From an uncultured bacterium (GTDB taxonomy: Bacteria > CSSED10-310 > CALFER01), in NCBI GenBank assembly GCA_937951895.1, contig CALFER010000021.1, forward strand, positions 1-64,000: a stretch of 64,000 bases of DNA. The letters are read 5' to 3'. Positions within the stretch are counted from its first letter, which is position 1. The number at the start of each line of letters is the position of its first letter. The position numbers and the translations under genes were made by a program. A model generated the notes under the pieces. That model was given only the letters and a program-made list of their open reading frames with translations. It was not told the DNA's origin and searched no databases. This document shows, one piece after another, positions 8,649-18,900 of the stretch.

Positions 8649-11524
8649 CAATCACCCCATCCGAAAGAGAATGTGTCAATCCCGCCGATCAGTTCCGAAT
8701 ACTCCGGATCGGTCATCCCGCAGTGAAACAGGATCCCGCTGGCAGATCCCGCTTCTTCCGGCCAGATGAACAGAGGCAGGACGGAAATGATCTGGGTTCC
8801 GGGACCGAAGTAGAGGGTGTAGTGGTCGAAACTCGAGAAATCAGGAGCGAAAAAGTATGATCCATACACATCAAGGACAACGAACAGCACGGTGTCCGCA
8901 AAATGCTGATCGGTCGGATTACAGACGTACACCTCGCAGTAACATGGATCGCCTGCCCGATAATAGTTTGACGGCATGCGGATGGTCGCCCCTATTTCGG
9001 TGCACGCCGGAGTCGGTTCCGGGGAGGGGGTCGGTGTCGGAAGGGACGTTTCAGAATAGGGATGATGGTATCCCAGGTCGAGGGTGCCGCTATCGGGGAT
9101 CTGGTCGGTTCGAGTGATCAGTTCATTCAGACAAACCGTGCGAATTCCGTTCGAATAACACACGGCGGATGCAGGAAGATCGGAGGCATCCAACCCAGGG
9201 CTGTCGAATGTCTGCCCGGCCGCTGACTGACCGAGGTAGTAATCGCCCAAAGGACCAAATGCAAATCGAGGATCCAGATCCAGATTACCCACTCCCGGTA
9301 TCCCCCCCGAAATGATTGTATAGGTGACCGACGGCGACGCGCCCGTGAAAACAAGCGGATCCGGATCATTGTTCCATATGATCGATCGGGAGACGGTCAG
9401 ACTGCCTGAATCGCACATGATGCCGCCACCACGGTACTCGGTCAAGTTATCGGCAATGGTCGACGACAGAATCGACGCGGATGTGTCTTCCCTGACGAAC
9501 AACCCTCCGCCGGAACTTATCGCGTAATTCCGGATAAACAGAGAGTTGAGTACCGACAGAGGGTTCGTCTCGCTATAGACGGCACCGCCGGACAGACCCG
9601 CAAAGTTATCCTCCAGTCGGCAAGTAATCAGATCACTCCCGATGGCGCCGGATAAAAACAGCCCACCACCAAATTCATCCGCCCGGTTCATGGAAATCTC
9701 GGATTCGATCATCCTGCAAGACCCAAAAGCATCTTGCGGCATAATTGAACCTCCTCCGCCGGATCCTCCAGTATGATTATTGGATATACGACACCCGCGG
9801 ATCATAAGATTCTTTGATTGACTGAACAATCCACCGCCCGATTGATCAGCGGTATTGAATTCAAAAACACATTCCGAAATGACGTTATCGGACTCGCCGA
9901 CGTCATTCTGCATGTAGATGCCGCCTCCGGATTCCGATGCAGCGTTATGATCGATGGTGCACTCCTCCATGATCAACTCGGAATGATAACTATTGATCCC
10001 ACCTCCCGTGGTGCCCTGATTCTCAGTGATCCGACACCGCGAGATCATAACTTTCGAGTTGGCAAGATCAATGCCGCTGCCGATCCCACCCCGGACGGTC
10101 AGATCCGACACGCGCACGCCAACATCATAGACGCCGTAAAGAACACTGGCAGTCTCTTCCGCATCGAGTATCGTCTGATCCCGGGACGAACCGACAATCG
10201 AGACATTATCGAGCAACCCGACAGGGAAACTCTCACCCGTCGTGGACGGAGCGAAGGTTCCCGAAGACAGATAGATCGAGACGGGGGAATCTGCCGTCGG
10301 ATTGATCTTCGACAGGGCATTTCGAATCGTTCGGAATGGGGTGTCCCAGCTCAATCCGTCATTCGAATCGCTTCCTTCCGGAGATACATAGACCGAAGAA
10401 GCCGTGAGCGGTTCCGTCTGGGATAGCGAATCATGCAGATCGAAACATTCCTGCGGTGAAACGTAGTAATCGGAGTAGTGAATCCCGGTGAATACATTGT
10501 AACCAGATGCCATCGGAACCGATCCCGAGCGGTACGAGAACAGATCTGCGCCGTTGGCTGCCCGGTTTCCCGTAAACGTGCATTTCGATTCGGCTGATCC
10601 GCCTATTTCCAAGAGTGGACAGTACTCACTCCAGATACCGCCGCCTTCTCTGCCTGCGATGTTATCGGTGAACAGACAGTTGGAATATCGTGTCTGATAA
10701 TAAGTCGAACATGTATCTTCTGAGTATACCCCACCACCGCGCATTCCCGCGGAATTGCCAGAAAATATACAATCGCTGACGATGTACTCATATCCATTAT
10801 AGAAGAAAAGCGCTCCCCCATCGTTTGCGGCAACATTGTCAATCAACTGGGAATTCGTCAGTTCGATCGACGCATAATTTAGGGAAATAGCCCCTCCACA
10901 ACCGCTGGGACGCATATCTGGATTCTGTTGAACACGGTTACTCCGAAACACACAAGCTTGCACTTCCGCTCCTGAACTTCCAATAGCCACACCACCACCA
11001 ACACTTGCTACGCAATCCGTGATTTCACAATTTTGCAATAAAGCGGGTTCATTCGTTTCTGACACTCCGCCGATACAGATCCCACCACCTCGAACTGCGG
11101 TACAACTCGAAATCAGGCAGTTTCGGATGACGGGACTGGCCTCAAGGATCAGAATTCCACCCCCCAACTCCGAGGCTGGAACATTACCCCGGGTGATCGT
11201 CACACCATCCAGAACGGAGCCACTAAACTCCATGCCATCAAACACAAATCCACGTCCACTGTTTTCACAATCGATCACACAGCTTTCCGGACCGTTTTCC
11301 GATCGAACGGTAATGGCTCGATCCTGGAAATCAATGTTCTTGTTGCCAAATCCGGTATAGACACCATCTGCGATCATGACGGTATCACCAGCCTGAGATG
11401 CATCGATTGCGGATTGAATGGTCGGGTATTGAGACGGAACGTAAAGAGTTGCGGCATGAATCACAGGCGTTGCGCAGACACCGACAGCCAGAGAAAGAAT
11501 AAGTGAAAGGAACGATGCTTTCAT
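8648..11524 (-). CDS. Secreted right-handed beta-helix repeat protein
   Basis: A 958-residue exported protein with a signal peptide at about 1-24. The YPTIQSAIDASQAGDTV opening is typical of pectate-lyase-like or NosD-like parallel beta-helices. Many coil repeats follow with GGGI/GGGL turns and SxxxIxNCxI patterns (polymorphic-outer-membrane-like GGA motifs), in two blocks separated near residue 375 (VSPEGSDSNDGLSWDTPFRTI, a second helix start). A short PTPTPSPEPTP linker and the shared C-terminal domain (ending FSFGWGD) complete it. No catalytic residues of a polysaccharide lyase can be assigned, so an adhesive or structural surface role is an inference. The start ATG has an ideal ggaggtg site. 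First gene of a likely operon with the selenoprotein. Confidence 0.87.
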   Translation of the reverse strand: MKASFLSLILSLAVGVCATPVIHAATLYVPSQYPTIQSAIDASQAGDTVMIADGVYTGFGNKNIDFQDRAITVRSENGPESCVIDCENSGRGFVFDGMEFSGSVLDGVTITRGNVPASELGGGILILEASPVIRNCLISSCTAVRGGGICIGGVSETNEPALLQNCEITDCVASVGGGVAIGSSGAEVQACVFRSNRVQQNPDMRPSGCGGAISLNYASIELTNSQLIDNVAANDGGALFFYNGYEYIVSDCIFSGNSAGMRGGGVYSEDTCSTYYQTRYSNCLFTDNIAGREGGGIWSEYCPLLEIGGSAESKCTFTGNRAANGADLFSYRSGSVPMASGYNVFTGIHYSDYYVSPQECFDLHDSLSQTEPLTASSVYVSPEGSDSNDGLSWDTPFRTIRNALSKINPTADSPVSIYLSSGTFAPSTTGESFPVGLLDNVSIVGSSRDQTILDAEETASVLYGVYDVGVRVSDLTVRGGIGSGIDLANSKVMISRCRITENQGTTGGGINSYHSELIMEECTIDHNAASESGGGIYMQNDVGESDNVISECVFEFNTADQSGGGLFSQSKNLMIRGCRISNNHTGGSGGGGSIMPQDAFGSCRMIESEISMNRADEFGGGLFLSGAIGSDLITCRLEDNFAGLSGGAVYSETNPLSVLNSLFIRNYAISSGGGLFVREDTSASILSSTIADNLTEYRGGGIMCDSGSLTVSRSIIWNNDPDPLVFTGASPSVTYTIISGGIPGVGNLDLDPRFAFGPLGDYYLGQSAAGQTFDSPGLDASDLPASAVCYSNGIRTVCLNELITRTDQIPDSGTLDLGYHHPYSETSLPTPTPSPEPTPACTEIGATIRMPSNYYRAGDPCYCEVYVCNPTDQHFADTVLFVVLDVYGSYFFAPDFSSFDHYTLYFGPGTQIISVLPLFIWPEEAGSASGILFHCGMTDPEYSELIGGIDTFSFGWGD

Positions 11525-11545
11525 AATTCACCTCCTCACTTCCAT

Positions 11546-11574
11546 TATTTAAGACTTTTGACCGAAGTTAGCAA
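11546..11574 (-). promoter_or_regulatory. Candidate sigma70-like promoter of the beta-helix/selenoprotein operon
   Basis: On the minus strand TTGCTA (11574-11569) and TAAATA (11551-11546) are separated by 17 bp, just upstream of the ggaggtg-ATG of the beta-helix gene. The match is moderate. Confidence 0.4.
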
Positions 11575-11715
11575 ATTCCCGATGAAAAGACTTGTTTATC
11601 AGGGCTTGGAAACAATCTACCCACCTGGACCGGAGGATTGCTCGCAGCGCCAGGATATGCATTCCTGGTCAGAATGTGTTATTGACTCTGCCAAGATTCT
11701 CACGCGAACGGAGGA

Positions 11716-12390
11716 ATGATGTGTCCCGATGATTTTCACATTTTCAGCGTTCTGACACCCCGGGAGCGCGAAGCCGTCGATCGGATCACCTCGACACGAC
11801 GCTATGCGCGCGGCGAAACCATCTTCGCCGAAGGCCAGGACGGCGCCGGATTCTTCATCGTCCGGACCGGCCGCGTCAAAATCTATAAACTCTCGGCGGA
11901 CGGCAAGGAACAGATCCTCCACATCTTCGGTCCCGGTGAACTGTTCGCCGAAGCCGCCGCGTTCGACGATCACCCCTACCCCGCCAACGCCGACGCTCTC
12001 GAGGACGCCTCCATCCTGTTCATCCCCAAACGCCCCTTCACCGACCTGATCGCACTCAACCCGCGCATCGCCCTCCGCATGCTCGGCGTCATGTCCCGCC
12101 GCCTCCATCACCTCGCCGCGCTCATCGACGACCTGTCCCTCAAGGAAGTCCCCGCTCGCCTCGCCCGCTACCTCCTCCACCTCACACCGAACCCGCCCGC
12201 CCATACCGTCATCACCCTCGATATCACCAAAGCCCAACTCGCCTCGAGTCTCGGCACAATCCCGGAAACACTGTCCCGCGGCATCACAAAACTCACCTTG
12301 GCCGGATTGATCGCGGTCGACGGATCCAAAATCACGATTCTCGACCCGGACCGCCTCGAAAACCTCTCCTGGAGCGGCAAACCGGACTGA
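11716..12390 (+). CDS. Crp/Fnr family regulator, HcpR-like
   Basis: A 224-residue transcription factor with an N-terminal cyclic-nucleotide-binding-fold domain (about 15-125, motif FGPGELFAEAAAF) and a C-terminal Crp-type winged helix (about 145-220). The recognition helix reads TIPETLSRGITKL. Glu184, Ser187 and Arg188 match the E..SR residues by which FNR reads TTGA half-sites. The N-terminal cysteine cluster of FNR is absent, so it is not an Fe-S FNR. HcpR regulators of anaerobes have the same layout, bind heme and respond to NO. The TTGAC palindrome upstream of hcp makes that assignment likely. The start is ATG at 11716 or the next ATG at 11719, which is better spaced from ggagg. Confidence 0.8.
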   Translation: MMCPDDFHIFSVLTPREREAVDRITSTRRYARGETIFAEGQDGAGFFIVRTGRVKIYKLSADGKEQILHIFGPGELFAEAAAFDDHPYPANADALEDASILFIPKRPFTDLIALNPRIALRMLGVMSRRLHHLAALIDDLSLKEVPARLARYLLHLTPNPPAHTVITLDITKAQLASSLGTIPETLSRGITKLTLAGLIAVDGSKITILDPDRLENLSWSGKPD

Positions 12391-12399
12391 CCCCACCCG

Positions 12400-13818
12400 T
12401 CAATTCTCGTGACGGATTTCCCGCAGACGATAGTCGTAACTCGTCGAATCGCTGAGCCAGAACACACCGCCGGCTTCCTCGATGAGCGCCAGCGCATTGT
12501 CGACAACCTCGGGGTCATACCAGGTCCCGTACCCCTTCCGAAGCTGCTCGATGGCCTTGTCGACCCCGAGACCGGGGCGGTAGGGGCGGTGTGAGGTGAT
12601 GGCATCGAGCACGTCGGCGACACAGAGAATCCGCGCTTCCGGGATAATCTGATCACCGATCAGGCCGCGCGGATACCCCGAGCCATCCAGCACCTCATGA
12701 TGCTGGTAAACAGCCTCGGCTACCGGAAACGGAAAATGAATGTCTTTCAATATCTTGTACCCGTTTTCAGTATGTTCCTTCAGCATCGCACGCTCGATGG
12801 GACTGAGTTGCGTGGGCCGCGTGAGAATCTCGGCGGGTATCGCAATCTTGCCGATATCGTGCAGTTCGCCGGCCAGTTTCAGCCCGAGAATCCGCTTTTC
12901 GTCCCAGTTGATACGCCGCGCGATCGCCGTCGCAATGGTCACGACGTTCGACGCATGCCCTGCCGTGTAGGGATCACGAAGCTCGACAGCCTTGGCCAGC
13001 GCGAACACCGTGCGGTTGATCGCTTCGAGCCGCTCCATTTCCTCGCGCCGGGTCTTCGTGATATCCGAGATCGCGATGATGATCCCGACGAGCTGATCAT
13101 GCTCGCGCATCGCCGGCGACACGCGAATGGTCAGAATCATCTCCCCGCAGATGAACTCGGATTCAACCATTCGCATATTCGCATCATTCATGAGTTCCTT
13201 CATGCGAATTTCGAATTCGCCGGCCAGCGGATGATCCCGCATGTCGCTCAGATGCCGGATCTCGGACTGGTCGATCCCGAGCAGCAGCCGGGCGAGTTTG
13301 TTCAGATGGAGGATCGATCCGTCCGGTTTCACGAACACGATCGCCTCCATCATCTGATCGATGATCGTCCGGTTGAGGGCCTCCGACACGCGGACTTTTT
13401 CGAGAGCATCTTCCTTTTCGATTTCGGCCTGGATGCGTCGAAACGCTTGCTGCACCGAGATCGGCAGGTGGTCGATGAAGGCCATGCGGCTGTCCTTGAC
13501 CACATAATCCGCCGCCCCCTTCTTCATTGCCTCCACCGCGATCTGCTCATCGCCCTGGCTGGTCACCAGGAGCACCGCGACATGACCGGGTTGCGCGGCG
13601 ATCCGCTCCAGCACTTCGATCCCGTCCATGTCTCCGAGACGATAATCGAGAATCACGATGTGAGGGGATTCGCGAGACAGCAATTCGAGACATTCCGCGC
13701 CGTTTTCGGCCTCGATGAACCGGGCGCTCGGAAACTGCTCCTGCAGGGCTTCGACCATGAGCATCCGGTGGTCGGGATCGTCTTCGCAGACGAGGATCGT
13801 GGCTGAGAACGGGTTCAT
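12400..13818 (-). CDS. Response regulator with PAS and HD-GYP domains
   Basis: A 472-residue protein. The receiver domain (about 8-122) has acidic residues Asp13/Asp14 and phosphoacceptor Asp58 (VILDYRLGDMDG). A PAS-like sensor segment spans about 150-255. The HD-GYP phosphodiesterase domain (about 270-455) has HD at His320-Asp321 (ELHDIGKIAIP) and HHEVLDGSGYP at 373-383. HD-GYP proteins degrade cyclic di-GMP (or cGAMP), lowering its level and shifting cells from attached to motile states. Its start overlaps the stop of the upstream receiver gene by 4 bp (ATGA), so the two are translationally coupled and lie downstream of the histidine kinase. Confidence 0.93.
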   Translation of the reverse strand: MNPFSATILVCEDDPDHRMLMVEALQEQFPSARFIEAENGAECLELLSRESPHIVILDYRLGDMDGIEVLERIAAQPGHVAVLLVTSQGDEQIAVEAMKKGAADYVVKDSRMAFIDHLPISVQQAFRRIQAEIEKEDALEKVRVSEALNRTIIDQMMEAIVFVKPDGSILHLNKLARLLLGIDQSEIRHLSDMRDHPLAGEFEIRMKELMNDANMRMVESEFICGEMILTIRVSPAMREHDQLVGIIIAISDITKTRREEMERLEAINRTVFALAKAVELRDPYTAGHASNVVTIATAIARRINWDEKRILGLKLAGELHDIGKIAIPAEILTRPTQLSPIERAMLKEHTENGYKILKDIHFPFPVAEAVYQHHEVLDGSGYPRGLIGDQIIPEARILCVADVLDAITSHRPYRPGLGVDKAIEQLRKGYGTWYDPEVVDNALALIEEAGGVFWLSDSTSYDYRLREIRHEN

Positions 13819-14282
13819 GGATCACCCGGCGGTGGTGTTCGGCGGGCCGGCAGTGTCGCGATGTTCCAGTACAGTTTGAGTCCGGCGATGGCATCCATGA
13901 ATTCCGTGAAATTGATCGGCTTCACGATGTAGCTGCTGGCGTGGTAGCGGTAACTCCGGATAATTTCGGATTCCTGGCGGCTGGTCGTGAGCATGACGAC
14001 GGGAATGTCGGTCGTTCGTGGATTTTCCTTGATCGCCTTGAGCACTTCCAGCCCATCGATGCCGGGCAGTTTGATGTCCAGCAGCACGAGGATCGGGAGA
14101 ACATGTTCGGGATCTCCGGCATGTTTGCCCTGGCCGAACAGAAAATCCAGTCCGCCCTCGCCGGTGTCCTCCCAGACAATGTCGTTCTGCACGTGATGTT
14201 CCCGAAGCGCATCCATGATCAGCTCGGCATGATCCGGATTGTCTTCGATCAGCAGAATGGTCATCGGGTCGCTCTGATGCAT
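13815..14282 (-). CDS. Single-domain response regulator (Rcp1/CheY-like)
   Basis: A 155-residue stand-alone receiver. An acidic pocket (IEDNPDHAEL), phosphoacceptor Asp69 (LLDIKLPGIDG), a Thr switch (MLTTSRQ) and Lys (IVKPINFTEF) are all present. The long loop before the phosphorylation site (FGQGKHAGDPEHVLP) is typical of Rcp1-type receivers paired with PAS- or phytochrome-type kinases. It lies 20 bp behind the histidine kinase gene and overlaps the HD-GYP gene, giving a kinase, shuttle receiver, output chain in one operon. Confidence 0.93.
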   Translation of the reverse strand: MHQSDPMTILLIEDNPDHAELIMDALREHHVQNDIVWEDTGEGGLDFLFGQGKHAGDPEHVLPILVLLDIKLPGIDGLEVLKAIKENPRTTDIPVVMLTTSRQESEIIRSYRYHASSYIVKPINFTEFMDAIAGLKLYWNIATLPARRTPPPGDP

Positions 14283-14302
14283 CGTTTCCTCTCGTTTCCT
14301 GG

Positions 14303-15844
14303 TTACGTTCCCTCATCGGTTCCGGTTGCAGAATTCCCGCAGCACGGAATCGTCACGAAAAACGTGCTTCCCTCGCCGGGCGTCGACCGGATCCAGATCC
14401 GTCCACCGTTGTACTCCACGATCCGTCTCACGATCGTCAATCCGATTCCCGTCCCCTCATCCTGCTTCTGGCTTCCGGGCCGCTGGAAGGCGGCGAATAT
14501 CTTTTCGTGAAATTTCGGATCGATTCCGCGCCCGTTGTCCTCGAAGGCGATCTCCCAGAAATCCCCGTCCTGCCGGCTGTGGATTTTCAGGACGGGTTGG
14601 CGGGACGGATCCGAGTACTTCGCGGCGTTGGTGATCAGGTTGGTAAACACCTGCCGCAGGCGCTTCCGGGAGAGCCGGACGGTGCCGATCGATGCCGGGC
14701 AGTCGATGCGAAGCCCCTTCGCCTCGATGTCCGCGCGGCACTGCTCGATGCTTTCCTGGATCGACACGACGGCGTCGAACACCTCCCGGGCGTCTTCGAT
14801 GCGGCCGATGCGGGACAGTTCGAGGAGGTCCATCACGAGATCCTCGAGGCGTTCGATGTTGACGCGGATCCGATCCAGGTAGTGCCGGCCGCGTTCGTCG
14901 AGCAGTTCGTTGTATTTCTGGATGAGGCGATCCGTCATGCCGTGCAAGGTGACCAGCGGGGCCTTGAGGTCATGCGAGACCGTGTAGATGAAGGCTTCCA
15001 TCTCGGCATTGGCGCGTGCGAGGCTCTGGTTGCGGATTTCCAGTTCGGTGTTGATCCGTTCGAGAGCGCGGGCGGTATCGAGGCGTTCCGTGATGTCGCG
15101 GGCGACGCCGACGATCCCGGCAATCACGCCGTTCCGGCGAAACGGTGTTTCGTTCACCTCCAGTGTTCGCTGTCGCCCGTCAAGGGTGATGATTTCGACG
15201 TTGTAGGCCGGTTGTTTTTCTCCGGTTGAAAGCGCACGTTGCGTCGCGAGCAGGGCGTGATCGCGGAGCGCGTTCCGGACGACGTAGGTGCCGGCGTGGC
15301 GATTCCAGTCGTCGGCCGGATAACCTGTGATCGCTTCGACGCCGGGCGAGACATACGACAGGCGGCTGGCGGGATCGTGGACATAGATGAAATCCGATGA
15401 GTTTTCGCCGATGAGGTGGAAGAGTTCCGCCAGTTCCTCGGCTTCCTTTTCGGCCTTCCGTTGTGCGGTGATGTCGCGCAATGTCACAAGAATGGCCGGT
15501 AACGATCCGATCTGAATGCGACGGACATGGCCCCTGAGAATCAGACTGCGCCCGTCGGGATTGGAGATCGGGTTATCCCAGACATGCTCGTCCAGCGTCC
15601 CGTCGCGGATCCTGTCGAGAATCTCTCGGGCATATGCGGGACCATGCGGCGTTTTTGCGAACAGAAGATCGAGATTCCGTGCGGATTCGCCTGTTTCCGT
15701 GATCCCGGTCAGATCGGCGAACAGACGATTGAAATACACGATGCGATCGTCATCGAATATGCAGATGCCGGCGGGGATACCGTCGAGCACCGCCCGGAAA
15801 GCGGTCTCGGGATCATGGAAAACGGGGTGCCTCTTCACCGTCAT
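14303..15844 (-). CDS. PAS-PAS sensor histidine kinase
   Basis: A 513-residue histidine kinase. The first PAS domain spans about 14-125 (ICIFDDDRIVYFNRLFADLTGI). The second PAS/PAC spans about 145-255 (DFIYVHDPASRLSYVSPGVEAITGYP). The dimerisation and phosphoacceptor region has His291 in VSHDLKAPLVTLHG. The ATPase domain has an N box (NLITNAAKYS), G1 (DNGRGID) and G2 (GTGIGLTIV). No membrane segment is seen, so it is a soluble sensor. The start is ATG at 15844, chosen because aggaggggttc precedes it; an open frame continues upstream but overlaps the divergent Ser/Thr kinase gene. Probable phosphodonor for the two response regulators that follow. Confidence 0.92.
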   Translation of the reverse strand: MTVKRHPVFHDPETAFRAVLDGIPAGICIFDDDRIVYFNRLFADLTGITETGESARNLDLLFAKTPHGPAYAREILDRIRDGTLDEHVWDNPISNPDGRSLILRGHVRRIQIGSLPAILVTLRDITAQRKAEKEAEELAELFHLIGENSSDFIYVHDPASRLSYVSPGVEAITGYPADDWNRHAGTYVVRNALRDHALLATQRALSTGEKQPAYNVEIITLDGRQRTLEVNETPFRRNGVIAGIVGVARDITERLDTARALERINTELEIRNQSLARANAEMEAFIYTVSHDLKAPLVTLHGMTDRLIQKYNELLDERGRHYLDRIRVNIERLEDLVMDLLELSRIGRIEDAREVFDAVVSIQESIEQCRADIEAKGLRIDCPASIGTVRLSRKRLRQVFTNLITNAAKYSDPSRQPVLKIHSRQDGDFWEIAFEDNGRGIDPKFHEKIFAAFQRPGSQKQDEGTGIGLTIVRRIVEYNGGRIWIRSTPGEGSTFFVTIPCCGNSATGTDEGT

Positions 15845-15970
15845 GAACCCCTCCTGGCTGCAGATGTCGAGACTGATTATACCTGGATCGATAAAAAAGG
15901 AAAGAGCGGCGAAAAGCAGGGTGACTCGACCGGCCGTCTGCGATATCATGATGGATGGGGGTTGGACGCG

Positions 15971-18900
15971 ATGAACACCGGGGTTCCGGACCAGATCGGA
16001 TCGTATGTCATTCTCGAGGAAATCGGCCACGGCGGCATGGGAGTCGTGTATCGCGGCATCCACAGGGAAACCGGCGTCGAGGTTGCGATCAAGACGGTCT
16101 ACATTCAGCGCGAAAGTCAGCTCGACAGCATCCGTCGCGAAATCCGGGCACTCGCGCGCATCCACCACCCCGGCGTCGTGACTGTTCTGGATCAGGGCGT
16201 CCGCGACGGACTCCCGTGGTACGCCATGAACCTCCTCAAAGGCATCACTCTCCGGCAATACGCCATCAACCGGCTGATCGACCGCAGCGGCATCCGTGAA
16301 ACCCGTTCGACGCTTCCGGACGGCCCGACGCGCGACAGTCATGCCGTTCCGTCCGACTGGATGCCGCACCTGCTCGCCACCACCCTCGGTGACGATCTGC
16401 CTGTGGAGGAGGAGCATGCCGGGGATGCCGAGATCCCTTCCGATTTCCCGTACCCGGAACTCCCCGCGGTTCTTCCGGATGTGTCCGGGACCTTGCCCGA
16501 TCTGCTTCGCATATTTTACCGACTCTGCGTTACCCTCTCCTATCTGCACGGCGAAGGCATCGTCCATCGGGATCTCAAACCCTCCAACATCATTCTTCAG
16601 CCTGACGGCATGCCCGTCATCATGGATTTCGGTCTCGTCGTGCGCTTCTGGGGGGATGTCAGCCGCGAAGAACTCGAGGCGGGGTCCCATGCCGGCGGCA
16701 CGATGCTGTACATCGCTCCGGAACAGATCATGGACACACCGGTCGATGCCCGTGCGGATCTGTATTCGCTGGGATGCCTCATGTACGAACTGCTGACCGG
16801 CCATGTCCCGTTCCGCGTCGACTCGGTCGAATCGATTCTCAAAGCACAGCTCTACGCCGAACCCCCGCCTCCGTCGCGCCTGGTCAACGGCATTCCGCCG
16901 GAACTCGATGCGATGATCCTGAAACTGCTCGCCAAACGTCCGATCGACCGGATCGGACATGCCGACGATGTCGCAGCCGATCTGCGCAGACTCGGAGCGG
17001 ACACGAGCGGCGTCGAGGGATTTCCCAGATCGAAATCCTATCTGTATCGACCGGGATTTGCGGGACGCGAAGCCGTATTCCAGGAAGTGGAAACCGGATT
17101 GAGGAGTCTCGATGCGGGGGTCGGCGAGTTCATACTGGTCGATGGGACGGCAGGGATCGGCAAAACCCGGTTTTTAATGGAGCTCGCGCGAACAGGACGC
17201 CGCCTGCGATGCCATGTGGTATCGTCGGAATGCGCGCCGCACCTCCATGATCTCTCGCATACCAACACCCTGCGACCTCCCCTGTTCCCCCTCAAACGGC
17301 TGCTTCAGTCTATCGCCGATTACTGCCTCGGACGCGGACCCGAATTGACCGCGAAAATCATCGGAAAGCACCGAAATCTGCTGGCCATGTACGAACCGCG
17401 CTTCCGGGAACTGCTGACCGACACCCCGGACCAGCCTCTCCCCGAACTGCCTCCGGACGCCGCACGTCTCAGGCTCTTCACCGCCCTGACCCAGATCCTG
17501 TCCGCATTCTGCGCCGAACGTCCACTGCTCATCATCCTGGACGATCTCCACTGGTCGGATGATCTCACCGTCGGATACCTCTCGTTCCTCCTGCGCACCG
17601 GTCACCTCGGACGCATGCGCTGTACGCTGATCGCCAGCTATCTCCCCGAGGATGCCGGCGATGCGATCGAACGGCTCCAGAAGTCGACGTCGGTCCGGCG
17701 GATCCGCCTGGAACGGTTGACGGAGCCGGATATCGGGATGATGGTAGCCGAGATGCTTGCGATGAGCAGTCCACCGGAAACTCTGACACATTTCTTGTTT
17801 CGCATGTCGGACGGCAATCCGTTTTTCGTCGCCGAGTATCTCCGGTCCGCGGTCGCGGAGGGGCTCCTGTTCCGCGGGCAAAGCAATACCTGGCAGGTCG
17901 GGGATGATGGTGAGCACGACGCGACGATGGCGGAATTCGAGGCATTGCCGCTGCCGCGCTCCCTGAGCGAACTGCTCGATCATCGCTTCCTGAAACTCTC
18001 GGAAGGCGCTTCCGCCATTCTGAGAACCGCTGCGGTCCTGGGACGCGAATTCGAGGTCGTGCTGCTGTGGCACATCGTCCAGTTCAATGACAGCGTGCTC
18101 GACGCGATCGATGAACTGACCCGCCGCCAGGTTCTGGAAGAACCCGTTCCCGGAAAACTCAGATTCTCGTCCGACATGATCCGTCAGCTCATGCTTCGCC
18201 GGACCCCCCGCGCCGATCTCGCGGAGTTGCACCGGAAAGCCGCCGAGGCGATCGAGTTTCATTTTCCCGCAACGATTTCCGAGATGGCCCTGCAGCTTGG
18301 ATATCACTGGGAGGAGGCCGGTGACGGCGTGCGCGCCGCGGACTATCTGACCCAGGCGGCCCGGCAGGCCAAACAGCGGTCGGCGCTGAAGGAAGCCGAA
18401 CATCTCTATCGGAAGGCGATCCACCTGAGCGATCGCACGGCGCCATCCACCCTGTCTCTGCAGTGCGAATTTGTCCGAACCGTGCTGATCCTGACCGGTC
18501 AGTTCAAGGCAGCTCAGGAACAATATGAAGCCACACTCGCGGAAGCACGCCGAGCAGGCGATCGGCGATCCGAAGCCGAAGCGCTGCTCGGGTTGTCCGA
18601 GGTCGTCCGGATTTTCGGCCGGCTGGCGGATTCCCTGCAAGATGCCGCGGACGCTCTCGCAATCAGCCGGGCACTCGACGATCGCAAACTCGAAGCCGCA
18701 GGATTCCGGGCATTGGGGAAATGCCGCATGGAACAGGGCGATCTCGACGGCGCCATGCAGTACTACGAATCGGCTCTCGAGATTCATCGCGCTGTCGGAG
18801 ATCGGATCAGTGAAGCATCCGTATCTGCCCACATCGCACGGGTTCGCTCCAATCAGGGCCGGATGAATGAAGCATTGATTCTCTATGAACAGGCCATGCT

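Noticed and set aside
15845..16960. N-terminal extension of the PAS histidine kinase
   Set aside because: It would overlap the start of the divergent Ser/Thr kinase gene; an excellent ribosome site and the start of PAS homology place the start at 15844.
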